A stretch of DNA of 64,000 bases, from the NCBI RefSeq assembly GCF_003335105.1, contig NZ_QFWQ01000008.1, forward strand, positions 124,001 through 188,000, read 5' to 3'. The notes below the pieces were generated by a model that saw nothing but the letters and a program-made list of their open reading frames with translations, was not told the origin of the DNA and ran no database searches. This document shows positions 35,125 to 42,965 of the stretch, one piece after another (position 1 is the first letter of the stretch; each line of letters begins with the position of its first letter). This DNA is from Rhodanobacter denitrificans. GTDB taxonomy: Bacteria > Pseudomonadota > Gammaproteobacteria > Xanthomonadales > Rhodanobacteraceae. Made by a program: the position numbers and the translations under genes.

Positions 35125-37308
35125 TTACTCCAATACCGGTACGTCGGGGTAGTTCTCCAGCACCGGCCCCAACGCCGATGCCAGGGGCCCCAACCATGGT
35201 GCGTAGTGGCGCCAGTGATCCACCCCCTCGCGGTAGATCGGCTGGCGCACCTGTTCCGAACTGGCCGTGCGCACCGGCCGCGTGTTCTGGAAGAACCGCA
35301 GGCACGACGCCTCGAACGGCAGGCCGCAATGATCGAGCAGACGACGCACCTCTCCCTCGGTGTCCTCGACCATCCGCTCGTACAGGACGCGGTGGATGCG
35401 CCCGGGCAGCACGGCGTCGAAATGCGCCATCAGCGCCACGTAGTCGCGATAGTAGCGCCCCACGTCCCCAAGGTCGTAGCTGAAGTTCTGTCCGCGCGCG
35501 AAGTGCTGCTTGAAGGCCGAGAAGCAGCACGCCAGCGGATGCCTGCGCGCGTCGATGATCTTCGCGTTCGGCAGCATCAGGTGGATCAGCCCGATGTGCA
35601 TGAAGTTGTTCGGCATCTTGTCGATGAACAACGGTGCCGCGGTCTTGCGCTGGATCCGGGTATGCGCGAGGTAGCGCTCGCCGAGCGCACGCAGGGCATC
35701 GGGATCGAGCGTCGCCAGCGCGCCGTGGTACGGCATCGCACTGTCGGCATCGCCCTGCAGACGCAGCAGACGCGTGATCGAGGTGACTTCGGGCAGCTCC
35801 ATCGTGCCCTCCACCTGGCTGTGGCTCGACAGGATCTGCTCGATCAGGGTGGAGCCGGCACGCGGCAGGCCGACGACGAAGATCGGATCGTGCGCCGCGC
35901 TGCCGGCGCCGGCGCGCTCGGCGAAGAAGTCGCGCGTGTAGTGCTCGCGGATGTAGCGCACCCGCGCACTGGTGTCGTCGGCGCTGTAGTGCAGCTGCGT
36001 GCGGCGGATCGCATTGCCCTGCGCGTAATGCCGGAACGACGGTTCGTATTCGCCGGCATCCTCCAGCGCCTTGCCCACGGCGAACTCCAGGTGCAGGCGG
36101 TCGTCCCCGGCCAGATCCGTGCGCGCCAGCTGACGGCGCATCGCGGTCAGCTCGTCGGCGCTGAAGCGGAAGGTCTTCAGGTTGGCCAGGCTCCACCAGA
36201 CCTCGCCGAACGACGGTTCGAGTTCCAGGCTGCGGCGATATGCGGCGATGGCGCGCTCGAAGTGCCCGGCGGTCTTCAGCGCATGGCCGTAGCTCACCCA
36301 CACCTTCGCGTTGCCCGGGTAGTGCTCCAGCAGGTCGGCATAGATGCGGATGGCCGGTTCGTAGTCGCCGATCCGGCACAGCACCACCGCCTTCAGGTTG
36401 CGGCAACCGAGATGGCCCGGATCGGCCGCCAGCAGGTGTTCGATCTGGACCAGCGCCTCCTCCGGCTGGTTGCTGCGATGCAGGACCAGCGCGTAGTTCC
36501 GGCGCGCTTCCTGGAAGCTGGGGGCCAGCTCCAGGCAGCGCTCGAGCAGGTGCAGGGCGTCTTCGTTCCGACCCAGGCGGGCGGCGACCTCGGCGAACAT
36601 GCGGATCGCCGCCACGTCGGTCGGCGCCTGCTTCAGGTGCTCGCGCAGCAGGGCCTCGGCCTCGGGAATGCGGTTTTCGACCAGCGCGACCGCGGCGGCG
36701 AGCAGGCGCGGGTCGCGGGTGGAGTAACGCACGTGGCTGCCATACGCCACGTCCGCCTGCGCCTGTTCGCCGGCCGCCATCAGACAGTCGCCGAGCGCAC
36801 GCCAGGCTTGCGGCAGGTCGGGCTTCATCGCCACCGCCCGACGCAACGCGTCGATCGCCTCCTGCCCGCGCCCGCAGCGATCCAGGGCCAGCCCGAGTTC
36901 GAGATGGATCACGGCCCAGTTCGGCTGGGATCGTGCCAGCGGCATGAGGATGTCGAGCGCACCCTGCTCATTCCCCTGCAGCGAGCGTGCCGCCGCCAGC
37001 AGTTGCAACGCAGCGGGGTGACCCGGGGCGACCTGGAGGATTTCGTCGAGCTGCTCGACTGCCATGGCCGGATCGCGATCCAGCAGGCGGGCGGCGTGGG
37101 CCAGCGCCTGTTCCAGCGTACCGGCGGCTGCCGCCCCCGTCACGACGGCATCCGTCGCGACAATGCGCCTCGCCCGTACGGGTCGAGTCTCGGACGGCAC
37201 AGCCAAGGCACAACGCGTTGCATGGACGGCAGCAGCTCCCCGATGGGTATCGTCGCAATCTACAACCGAATCCGGCCGGTAGATAGTAGTTGCGGGCAAA
37301 TGCGCCAT
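35125..37308 (-). CDS. tetratricopeptide repeat sulfotransferase
   Basis: About 727 residues. The N-terminal 430 residues form consecutive TPR units (for example AIDALRRAVAMKPDLPQAWRALGDCLMAAGE and AIAAYRRSLELEPSFGEVWWSLANL). The C-terminal third is a P-loop sulfotransferase with the PAPS-binding segment PIFVVGLPRAGSTLIEQIL and a downstream DARRHPLACCFSAFKQHF containing the 3'-phosphate region. The start at 37308 (MAHLPATTI) is uncertain; downstream GTG starts are also possible. The family transfers sulfate from PAPS to unknown acceptors. It sits directly upstream of a TonB receptor gene, an arrangement often seen in Xanthomonadales. Confidence 0.87.
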   Translation of the reverse strand: MAHLPATTIYRPDSVVDCDDTHRGAAAVHATRCALAVPSETRPVRARRIVATDAVVTGAAAAGTLEQALAHAARLLDRDPAMAVEQLDEILQVAPGHPAALQLLAAARSLQGNEQGALDILMPLARSQPNWAVIHLELGLALDRCGRGQEAIDALRRAVAMKPDLPQAWRALGDCLMAAGEQAQADVAYGSHVRYSTRDPRLLAAAVALVENRIPEAEALLREHLKQAPTDVAAIRMFAEVAARLGRNEDALHLLERCLELAPSFQEARRNYALVLHRSNQPEEALVQIEHLLAADPGHLGCRNLKAVVLCRIGDYEPAIRIYADLLEHYPGNAKVWVSYGHALKTAGHFERAIAAYRRSLELEPSFGEVWWSLANLKTFRFSADELTAMRRQLARTDLAGDDRLHLEFAVGKALEDAGEYEPSFRHYAQGNAIRRTQLHYSADDTSARVRYIREHYTRDFFAERAGAGSAAHDPIFVVGLPRAGSTLIEQILSSHSQVEGTMELPEVTSITRLLRLQGDADSAMPYHGALATLDPDALRALGERYLAHTRIQRKTAAPLFIDKMPNNFMHIGLIHLMLPNAKIIDARRHPLACCFSAFKQHFARGQNFSYDLGDVGRYYRDYVALMAHFDAVLPGRIHRVLYERMVEDTEGEVRRLLDHCGLPFEASCLRFFQNTRPVRTASSEQVRQPIYREGVDHWRHYAPWLGPLASALGPVLENYPDVPVLE

Positions 37309-37473
37309 GCGTCGGCACCCGGCCCCGCCGGCAGCGGCCGGTTGCCCCCGCTCCGGCGGAGGCGCTAGGCTGGATCGCAGACACTGCTGCGGGCGCAAGA
37401 CGGTGCGCGGGACATGGAAGCTCCGGAAGACGGCTGCCCGTCGCGCCCATCCATCCGGGGACCGAACCTGCTC

Positions 37474-38544
37474 ATGCCTGACGATACCTTGGTCGAGGAA
37501 CTCAACCGCGCGCACGCCCTGCCTGCCCGCTACTACGCCGGCAACGCGATGCTGACGATGGAACAGCGTGCGGTGTTCGCGCGCAGCTGGCAGCTGGTGG
37601 CCCACCAGGGGCAACTGGCCGAGCCGGGCGACCATGCCGTCGAGCAGATCGCCGGGGTGCCCATCCTGCTGGTGCGCGGAGCGGACCGCGTGCTGCGCGC
37701 CTTTCCCAACGTGTGCCGCCACCGCGCCGGGCCGCTGGCTCTGTGCGACGGCAAGGGCGCGCGCGCCCTGCACTGCAAGTACCACGGCTGGACCTACACG
37801 CTGGAAGGACAGCTGCGCAGCGCGCCGGAGATGCAGGACGCCTGCGACTTCAAGGTCGAGGACATCCGCCTGCCGCCGCTGCGCGTGCACGAATGGCAGG
37901 GCCTGGTGTTCGTGGCGCTCGACCCGGAGGTGCCGGCATTCGACGAGGTCTACGGCGGCATCGCCGAGCGCATCGCGCCGATCGACCTGTCGGCGATGCG
38001 CTACCTGCGCCGCGACAACTACGACATCGACTGCAACTGGAAGGTCTACGTCGACAATTTCCTCGAGGGCTACCACCTGCCGCACGTGCACCCGGGCCTG
38101 TCCCGGGTACTCGACTACCGCGCCTACGACACCGAGCTGTTCCCGTGGCATTCGCTGCAATCCTCGCCGCTGCGCAACAGCACCGACATCTACGGCGACG
38201 GCCAGGCGTTCTACTACTTCATCTACCCCAACGTGATGCTCAACATCATGCCAGGGCGGCTGCAGACCAACCGCATCCTGCCGCTGGGGCCGGACCGCTG
38301 CCGCATCGTGTTCGACTACTACTACGCGCAGGACGCCGGCGCCCAGGCCCGCATCGCCGCCGACCAGGCGTTCAGCGACGAAGTGCAGCACGAGGACATC
38401 GCGATCTGCGAAGCGGTGCAGCGGGGACTGGCCTCTGGCCACTATGTTCCCGGCCGCCTGTGCCCCAAGCGCGAGGGCGGCGTCTGGCATTTCCAGAACC
38501 TGCTGCGCGCGGCATACGCCGGCCCCGCCGGGGAGTCCGCGTGA
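37474..38544 (+). CDS. Rieske non-haem iron oxygenase, alpha subunit (betaine demethylase-like)
   Basis: 356 residues starting MPDDTLVEELNRAH. Rieske [2Fe-2S] ligands CRHRAG and CKYHGW (about residues 80-104). Mononuclear iron site in DNFLEGYHLPHVH, with the third carboxylate probably in VQHEDIAICEAVQ. The FLEGYHLPHVHPGLS signature resembles the choline monooxygenase, glycine-betaine (GbcA) and stachydrine (Stc2) demethylase branch rather than arene dioxygenases. Its stop overlaps the next gene by 4 bases. No dedicated reductase (GbcB-type) gene is nearby, so electrons must come from elsewhere. Probable reaction: oxidative N-demethylation of a quaternary or tertiary amine; substrate unknown. 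Confidence 0.85.
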   Translation: MPDDTLVEELNRAHALPARYYAGNAMLTMEQRAVFARSWQLVAHQGQLAEPGDHAVEQIAGVPILLVRGADRVLRAFPNVCRHRAGPLALCDGKGARALHCKYHGWTYTLEGQLRSAPEMQDACDFKVEDIRLPPLRVHEWQGLVFVALDPEVPAFDEVYGGIAERIAPIDLSAMRYLRRDNYDIDCNWKVYVDNFLEGYHLPHVHPGLSRVLDYRAYDTELFPWHSLQSSPLRNSTDIYGDGQAFYYFIYPNVMLNIMPGRLQTNRILPLGPDRCRIVFDYYYAQDAGAQARIAADQAFSDEVQHEDIAICEAVQRGLASGHYVPGRLCPKREGGVWHFQNLLRAAYAGPAGESA

Positions 38545-39920
38545 GCGAGTCCCGATCCGGCCGCTCCCCCGGCGAACCGAAACCCGCGGAAGCCGGCATG
38601 CACGAAGGCAACACGATCGGCTTCTGGACCTGCACCGCGCTGGTGGTGGGCAACGTCATCGGCATGGGCATCTTCGTGCTGCCGGCGTCGCTGGCGCCGT
38701 TCGGGTTCAACGCACTGATCGGCTGGGTCATCGTGCTGGCCGGCTGCCTGGTGCTGGCCCGCGTGTTCTCGCACCTGGCCCGCGCCCTGCCCGACGCCGA
38801 AGGCCCCTACGGCTACATCCGCCGCACCCTGGGCGAGCTGCCGGCATACCTGGCTCTGTGGGCGTACTGGGTGTCGCTGTGGCTCACCAATGCCGCACTC
38901 GCCACCGGCGTGGTCGGCTACATGGCGGTGGTGTTCCCGCCGCTGGGCGCGATCCAGCCGGCGCTGTTCGCGTTGTGCCTGCTGTGGGCGGTCGTGGCGA
39001 TCAACCTGTTCGGCGTGCGCACCGGCGGCGGCGTGCAGATCGTCACCACCGCGCTGAAGCTGCTGCCGATGCTGGCGATCGCCCTGCTCGGCGGCTGGCT
39101 GCTGCTGACCTCGCCGGCGAGCTACACCGCGCACCCGCCGGCCACGCCGGTCACCCTGGGCAGCGTGATGGCGGCCTCGACCATCGCCCTGTTCGCGATG
39201 CTCGGCATCGAGTCGGCCAGCGTGCCGGCGGCGCGGGTGGACGACCCGGGGCGCACGATCCCGCGCTCGACCATGACCGGCACCGTGCTGGCCGCGGTCA
39301 TCTACATCATCGTCTCCACCGTGCCGCTGCTGCTGATCCGGCAGCAGGAACTGGCCGACGCGAACGCCCCGTTCGCGCTGCTGATGGACCGCTTTGCCGC
39401 CGCCGGCTCCGGGCGCTGGCTGGCGCTGTTCGTGGTGATCAGCGGGCTGGGCGCGCTCAACGGCTGGACCCTGCTGGGTGGCGAACTCACCCGGACGATG
39501 GCCGGCAGCGGCGTGCTTCCCGCCGTGCTCGCGCGCAACAACCGCCACGGCGCGCCGGCGGTGGCCTTGCTGGTGACCGGCACACTCGCCTCGGTGATGA
39601 TCGGGATGAGCTACAGCAAGTCGCTGGTGTCGGCGTTCACCTTCCTCACCCGCGTGGTGACCGCCGCCAACCTGCCGCTCTACCTGTGCTGTGCACTCGC
39701 GCTGATCGTGCTGTGGCGGCGGCGCAGCGTGACGTGCGCCTCGCCGCGGGTACTGCTCACTGCCGTCACCTGCGTGGCATTCGTGGTCTTCGCCTTCGTC
39801 GGCATCGGCCACGAGCCGTTCCTGTACGCGCTGGGGCTGATCGCGGCGGGCCTGCCGCTGTATGCGTTCATGCGCCTGCGGCGCAGGGCCGCGCCGTCCA
39901 CCGGGGCCATTGCGGAATGA
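38541..39920 (+). CDS. APC-superfamily amino acid/amine permease
   Basis: 459 residues from a GTG that overlaps the Rieske gene stop (GTGA); an ATG at 38598 would remove 19 hydrophilic residues. About twelve membrane helices. The first contains the APC substrate-binding GNVIGMGIFVLPASL, helix 6 FAMLGIESASVPAARVDDPGRTIPRS is typical of the AdiC/YjeH-like branch, and helix 8 is followed by LGGELTRTMAGSGVLP. It lies between an N-demethylating oxygenase and a TMADH-like dehydrogenase, so it probably imports their substrate, which should then look like an amino acid. Its stop overlaps the next start (ATGA). Confidence 0.88.
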   Translation: MSESRSGRSPGEPKPAEAGMHEGNTIGFWTCTALVVGNVIGMGIFVLPASLAPFGFNALIGWVIVLAGCLVLARVFSHLARALPDAEGPYGYIRRTLGELPAYLALWAYWVSLWLTNAALATGVVGYMAVVFPPLGAIQPALFALCLLWAVVAINLFGVRTGGGVQIVTTALKLLPMLAIALLGGWLLLTSPASYTAHPPATPVTLGSVMAASTIALFAMLGIESASVPAARVDDPGRTIPRSTMTGTVLAAVIYIIVSTVPLLLIRQQELADANAPFALLMDRFAAAGSGRWLALFVVISGLGALNGWTLLGGELTRTMAGSGVLPAVLARNNRHGAPAVALLVTGTLASVMIGMSYSKSLVSAFTFLTRVVTAANLPLYLCCALALIVLWRRRSVTCASPRVLLTAVTCVAFVVFAFVGIGHEPFLYALGLIAAGLPLYAFMRLRRRAAPSTGAIAE

Positions 39921-42037
39921 GAGACCCGCGCTACGACATCCTGTTCACCCCGCTCCAGATCGGCCCGGTCACCGCGAAGAACCGCTTCTTCCAGGTGCCG
40001 CACTGCAACGGCATGGGCCACGCGATGCCGCTGGCGCATGCGGCGATGCGCGAGACCAAGGCCGAGGGCGGCTGGGCGGTGGTCTCCACCGAGGAATGCG
40101 AAATCCACCCCAGCGGCGACCTCACGCCCTACGTCGAGGCGCGGCTGTGGGACGACCGCGACATCCCCGCGCTGGCGCTGATGTGCGACAAGGTGCACGC
40201 GTACGGCACGCTGGCCGCGCTGGAGCTGTCGCACAACGGCCCCACCGCGTCGAACCTGTATTCGCGCGAGGTGCTGCTGGCGCCGTCGCACCAGCCGTCC
40301 AAATACGGCTACCCGTCGCAGGCGCGCGCGATGACCCTGCACGACATCCGCGAGTACCGGCGCTGGCACCGCGAGGCGGCGATCCGCGGCAAGCGCGCGG
40401 GGATGGACATCATCTACGTCTACGCCGCGCACGACCTGTCGCTGGCGATGCACTTCCTGCAGCGCCGGCGCAACCAGCGCAGCGACGCCTACGGCGGGTC
40501 GCTGGAGAACCGCGTGCGCCTGCTGCGCGAAGTCCTGGAGGATACGAAGGAAGCGGTCGGCGACCGCTGCGCGGTCGCGCTGCGTTTCGCCACCGAGGAA
40601 CTGCTCGGCCCCGGCGGCGTGGAGCTGGCCGAAGCAAAGGACATCGTGGGCATGCTGGCCGAGCTGCCCGACCTGTGGGACGTGAACCTCGCCGCCTGGT
40701 ACAACGACTCGGTGCCCTCGCGCTTCGCCGCCGAGGGCGCGCAGGAGCCGTTCATCGACTTCGTGAAGAAGACCACCAGCAAGCCGGTGGTGGGCGTGGG
40801 TCGCTTCACCTCGCCGGACACCATGGTGTCGCAGCTCAAGCGCGGCGTGCTGGACATGATCGGTTGCGCGCGCCCCTCGATCGCCGACCCGTTCCTGCCG
40901 CGCAAGATCGAGGAAGGCCGAGTCGACGACATCCGCGAATGCATCGGTTGCAACATCTGCGTCTCCGGCGACATGACCATCTCGCCGATCCGCTGCACGC
41001 AGAACCCGACCATGGGCGAGGAATGGCGCAAGGGCTGGCACCCGGAACGCATCGCGCCGGCACGCTCGGCCAGCCGCGTGCTGGTGGTCGGCGCCGGCCC
41101 GGCCGGGCTGGAAGCCGCCCGCGCGCTCGGCCAGCGCGGTTACGACGTGAGCCTCGCCGAAGCACGCAGGGAGCTCGGCGGCCGCGTCACCCGCGAGGCA
41201 CGCCTGCCCGGCCTCGCCGAATGGGCACGCGTGCGCGACTGGCGCATCGGGCAGATCAACAAGCTTTCCAATATAGCCGTCTATCTCGATTCGGCCCTGA
41301 CCGCGCAGGACGTGCTCGACTTCGGCGCCGAACACGTGGTGCTGGCCACCGGCTGCCACTGGCGCCGCGACGGCTACGGCCGCAGCAACGGCTTCGCCAT
41401 CCCCGGCCTCGCCGACAACCCGCGCGTGTTCACCCCCGACGACCTGATGGACGGCCGCTTGCCCGATGCCCGACAGTCCGGGGGCCGCGTGGTGGTGTTC
41501 GACGACGACGGCTTCTACTACGCCAGCGTGGCGGCCGAGCTGCTGCGTGCCCACGGCTGCGACGTGACCTATCTGACCCCCGAAGACAGCATCGCGCCGT
41601 GGAGCCAGCACACGCTCGACTACCGGCATATCCGCAAGCGGATGGCCCAGTTGGGCATCGAGGCGCTGGTGTCGCACGACATCGACGGCTACGCCGGCAG
41701 CACGCTCACCGTCGAGGACGTCTGGACCCACCAGCGCCACGAGTTGGAGTGCGACGCGCTGGTCACGGTGACCGCCCGCCTGCCCGACGATGCGCTGTAC
41801 CAGGAACTGCAGCAGCGCGAAGCTGAATGGGCCGACGCCGGCATCCGCTCGCTGCGCTGCATCGGCGACGCCGAGGCGCCGGGGCTGATCGCGCACGCGG
41901 TGTACGCCGGCCACCGCCACGCCCGCGAACTGGAGGAACCGGCCGGCGGCGAAGTCGCGTTCAAGCGGCACTTCCATACGGCGGACGCCGACGACCTGCG
42001 GCGCACGCGCGACCAGGCGCCTGCCGACGACCGCTAG
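39917..42037 (+). CDS. trimethylamine/dimethylglycine dehydrogenase-like flavo-iron-sulfur protein
   Basis: 706 residues. N-terminal old-yellow-enzyme barrel with covalent-FMN Cys30 conserved (NRFFQVPHC, Cys is residue 30 as in TMADH). [4Fe-4S] ligands CIGCNIC and a later Cys (residues 342, 345, 348 and 360). C-terminal NAD/ADP-binding part with VLVVGAGPAGLEAARALG. Of the aromatic bowl that binds trimethylamine in TMADH, residue 60 is Glu instead of Tyr and the Trp after the cluster ligands is missing, while AAWYND keeps one Trp. So trimethylamine is an unlikely substrate; a carboxylated methylamine (dimethylglycine or N-methyl amino acid, as for DgcA) fits better. Third gene of an overlapping cassette. 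Confidence 0.88.
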   Translation: MRDPRYDILFTPLQIGPVTAKNRFFQVPHCNGMGHAMPLAHAAMRETKAEGGWAVVSTEECEIHPSGDLTPYVEARLWDDRDIPALALMCDKVHAYGTLAALELSHNGPTASNLYSREVLLAPSHQPSKYGYPSQARAMTLHDIREYRRWHREAAIRGKRAGMDIIYVYAAHDLSLAMHFLQRRRNQRSDAYGGSLENRVRLLREVLEDTKEAVGDRCAVALRFATEELLGPGGVELAEAKDIVGMLAELPDLWDVNLAAWYNDSVPSRFAAEGAQEPFIDFVKKTTSKPVVGVGRFTSPDTMVSQLKRGVLDMIGCARPSIADPFLPRKIEEGRVDDIRECIGCNICVSGDMTISPIRCTQNPTMGEEWRKGWHPERIAPARSASRVLVVGAGPAGLEAARALGQRGYDVSLAEARRELGGRVTREARLPGLAEWARVRDWRIGQINKLSNIAVYLDSALTAQDVLDFGAEHVVLATGCHWRRDGYGRSNGFAIPGLADNPRVFTPDDLMDGRLPDARQSGGRVVVFDDDGFYYASVAAELLRAHGCDVTYLTPEDSIAPWSQHTLDYRHIRKRMAQLGIEALVSHDIDGYAGSTLTVEDVWTHQRHELECDALVTVTARLPDDALYQELQQREAEWADAGIRSLRCIGDAEAPGLIAHAVYAGHRHARELEEPAGGEVAFKRHFHTADADDLRRTRDQAPADDR

Positions 42038-42603
42038 CGGAACTGCCGGTCGCCTTGCCCGGCATGCGCGCGAGCGATCCGTGCGGCCAGTTGTCGGCCC
42101 AGCGGCGACAGGCAGATGGCCGTCTCGCCGCGAAGCACGTCGAAGCCGGCCAGCTGGTGTCGACGAAAGCGCAACGGATACGCTTCGAGCGCATGCAGGT
42201 GCGGCACATGCAGTGTTGCCAGTGCCGGCTCGCCGCGGGCCAGCAGGCGGTCCCAGCCCAGGTAGTCGGTGTCCGGCAGCAGGTGCAGGCGCATGCACGG
42301 GCGGCCGTCGCGGTCGATGCCGTCGATCCATTCGCGTGGCCCGTCCACGGCGACCTCGCTGACCGCCAGCAACCAGTGCACCCGCAGCAGCAGCGCCAGC
42401 GGCGGCGTTTCCACCAGCACCTTGCACGGTCGCTGCGGCAAGCCCGATCCGCACGCCGCCAGCGGCATGTACATCACGCTGCCGAGCATCGGCAACGACT
42501 CGACCAGATTCGCCGGCGCCATCCGTAACCGGCGCCGGCAGACATCCGCGCCGGTTGCCCGCGGGCAGCCCTCCAGCAGTTGCCTCAACCACGGACTGAA
42601 CAT
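42034..42603 (-). CDS. hypothetical protein in the hemP unit, possibly haem-related
   Basis: 189 residues, no signal peptide or membrane helix. Not recognised with certainty. EWIDGIDRDGRPCMRLHLLPDTDYLGWDRLL has the look of the repeated half in HemS/HmuS-type cytoplasmic haem proteins (a DxxGxxxhkhxl segment ending in aW..L), and the gene follows the haem-uptake gene hemP by 88 bases on the same strand under a Fur box. The C-terminal FDVLRGETAICLSPLGRQLAARI is Arg-rich. It overlaps the end of the convergent dehydrogenase gene by 4 bases. Role in haem or iron handling is inference from context. Confidence 0.55.
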   Translation of the reverse strand: MFSPWLRQLLEGCPRATGADVCRRRLRMAPANLVESLPMLGSVMYMPLAACGSGLPQRPCKVLVETPPLALLLRVHWLLAVSEVAVDGPREWIDGIDRDGRPCMRLHLLPDTDYLGWDRLLARGEPALATLHVPHLHALEAYPLRFRRHQLAGFDVLRGETAICLSPLGRQLAARIARAHAGQGDRQFR

Positions 42604-42691
42604 CGCCTGCCTCCAGCGACACGGACGCGGGCCACCGGCCCGACGAAGACGTACGGGCCATCGCCGGCCGCGCGGAAGACCGGCGTCGCCG

Positions 42692-42892
42692 CTACTTGGT
42701 CAGGATCAGCTTGTCGTTGCGGGTCAGGCGCAGGTGGTACTCGCTGCCCTGATGCTGGATCACCAGTTCGCGTTCACCTTCCAGCAGCGCCTGGCTGGAG
42801 ACGCGTCGGGCGATCGTCGCGACTGGAGCCGGCAATGCCGGCCGCGGGATGGGGCGTGACGAGGACGGTTGGCGCAGGGACAGGACGGGCAT
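42692..42892 (-). CDS. hemP: hemin uptake protein HemP
   Basis: 66 residues. The C-terminal 35 residues are diagnostic: VSSQALLEGERELVIQHQG, then EYHLRLTRNDKLILTK, matching the HemP/HmuP family pattern (S..LL.G..ELVI.H.G.EY.LRLTR.GKLILTK). HemP/HmuP proteins act as activators of, or accessory factors for, haem-receptor expression in several proteobacteria. The N-terminal half is Pro/Ser-rich and variable. A near-consensus Fur box lies 35 bases upstream, so expression should rise under iron limitation. No haem receptor gene is next to it. Confidence 0.92.
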   Translation of the reverse strand: MPVLSLRQPSSSRPIPRPALPAPVATIARRVSSQALLEGERELVIQHQGSEYHLRLTRNDKLILTK

Positions 42893-42926
42893 CGGGATTT
42901 CCAGCGAAGGCGGCGACGCCTTTGAT

Positions 42927-42945
42927 GATAATGATTCTCATTATA
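42927..42945 (-). promoter_or_regulatory. Fur box upstream of hemP
   Basis: GATAATGATTCTCATTATA matches the 19-bp Fur consensus GATAATGATAATCATTATC in 17 of 19 positions. It lies in the 73-bp gap between the aldo-keto reductase stop and the hemP start, and its orientation and distance fit control of hemP. Confidence 0.85.
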
Positions 42946-42965
42946 CTGTCAACCGCCTTCCTCCA

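Noticed and set aside
31848-35483. 1200-codon open frame on the plus strand opposite the adaptor and TonB receptor
   Set aside because: It runs across two well-defined genes and the sigma-54 promoter without any domain signature.
37309-38490. Upstream extension of the TPR-sulfotransferase frame
   Set aside because: It would lie fully antisense to the Rieske oxygenase gene; the first credible start is at 37308.
37474-38544. Arene ring-hydroxylating dioxygenase
   Set aside because: The iron-site signature and the company of a TMADH-like protein and an APC permease favour amine demethylation; no beta subunit or ring-cleavage gene is present.
39917-42037. 2,4-dienoyl-CoA reductase (FadH)
   Set aside because: The VPHC motif with Cys at residue 30 for covalent FMN and the close match of cluster spacing to TMADH point to amine dehydrogenases.
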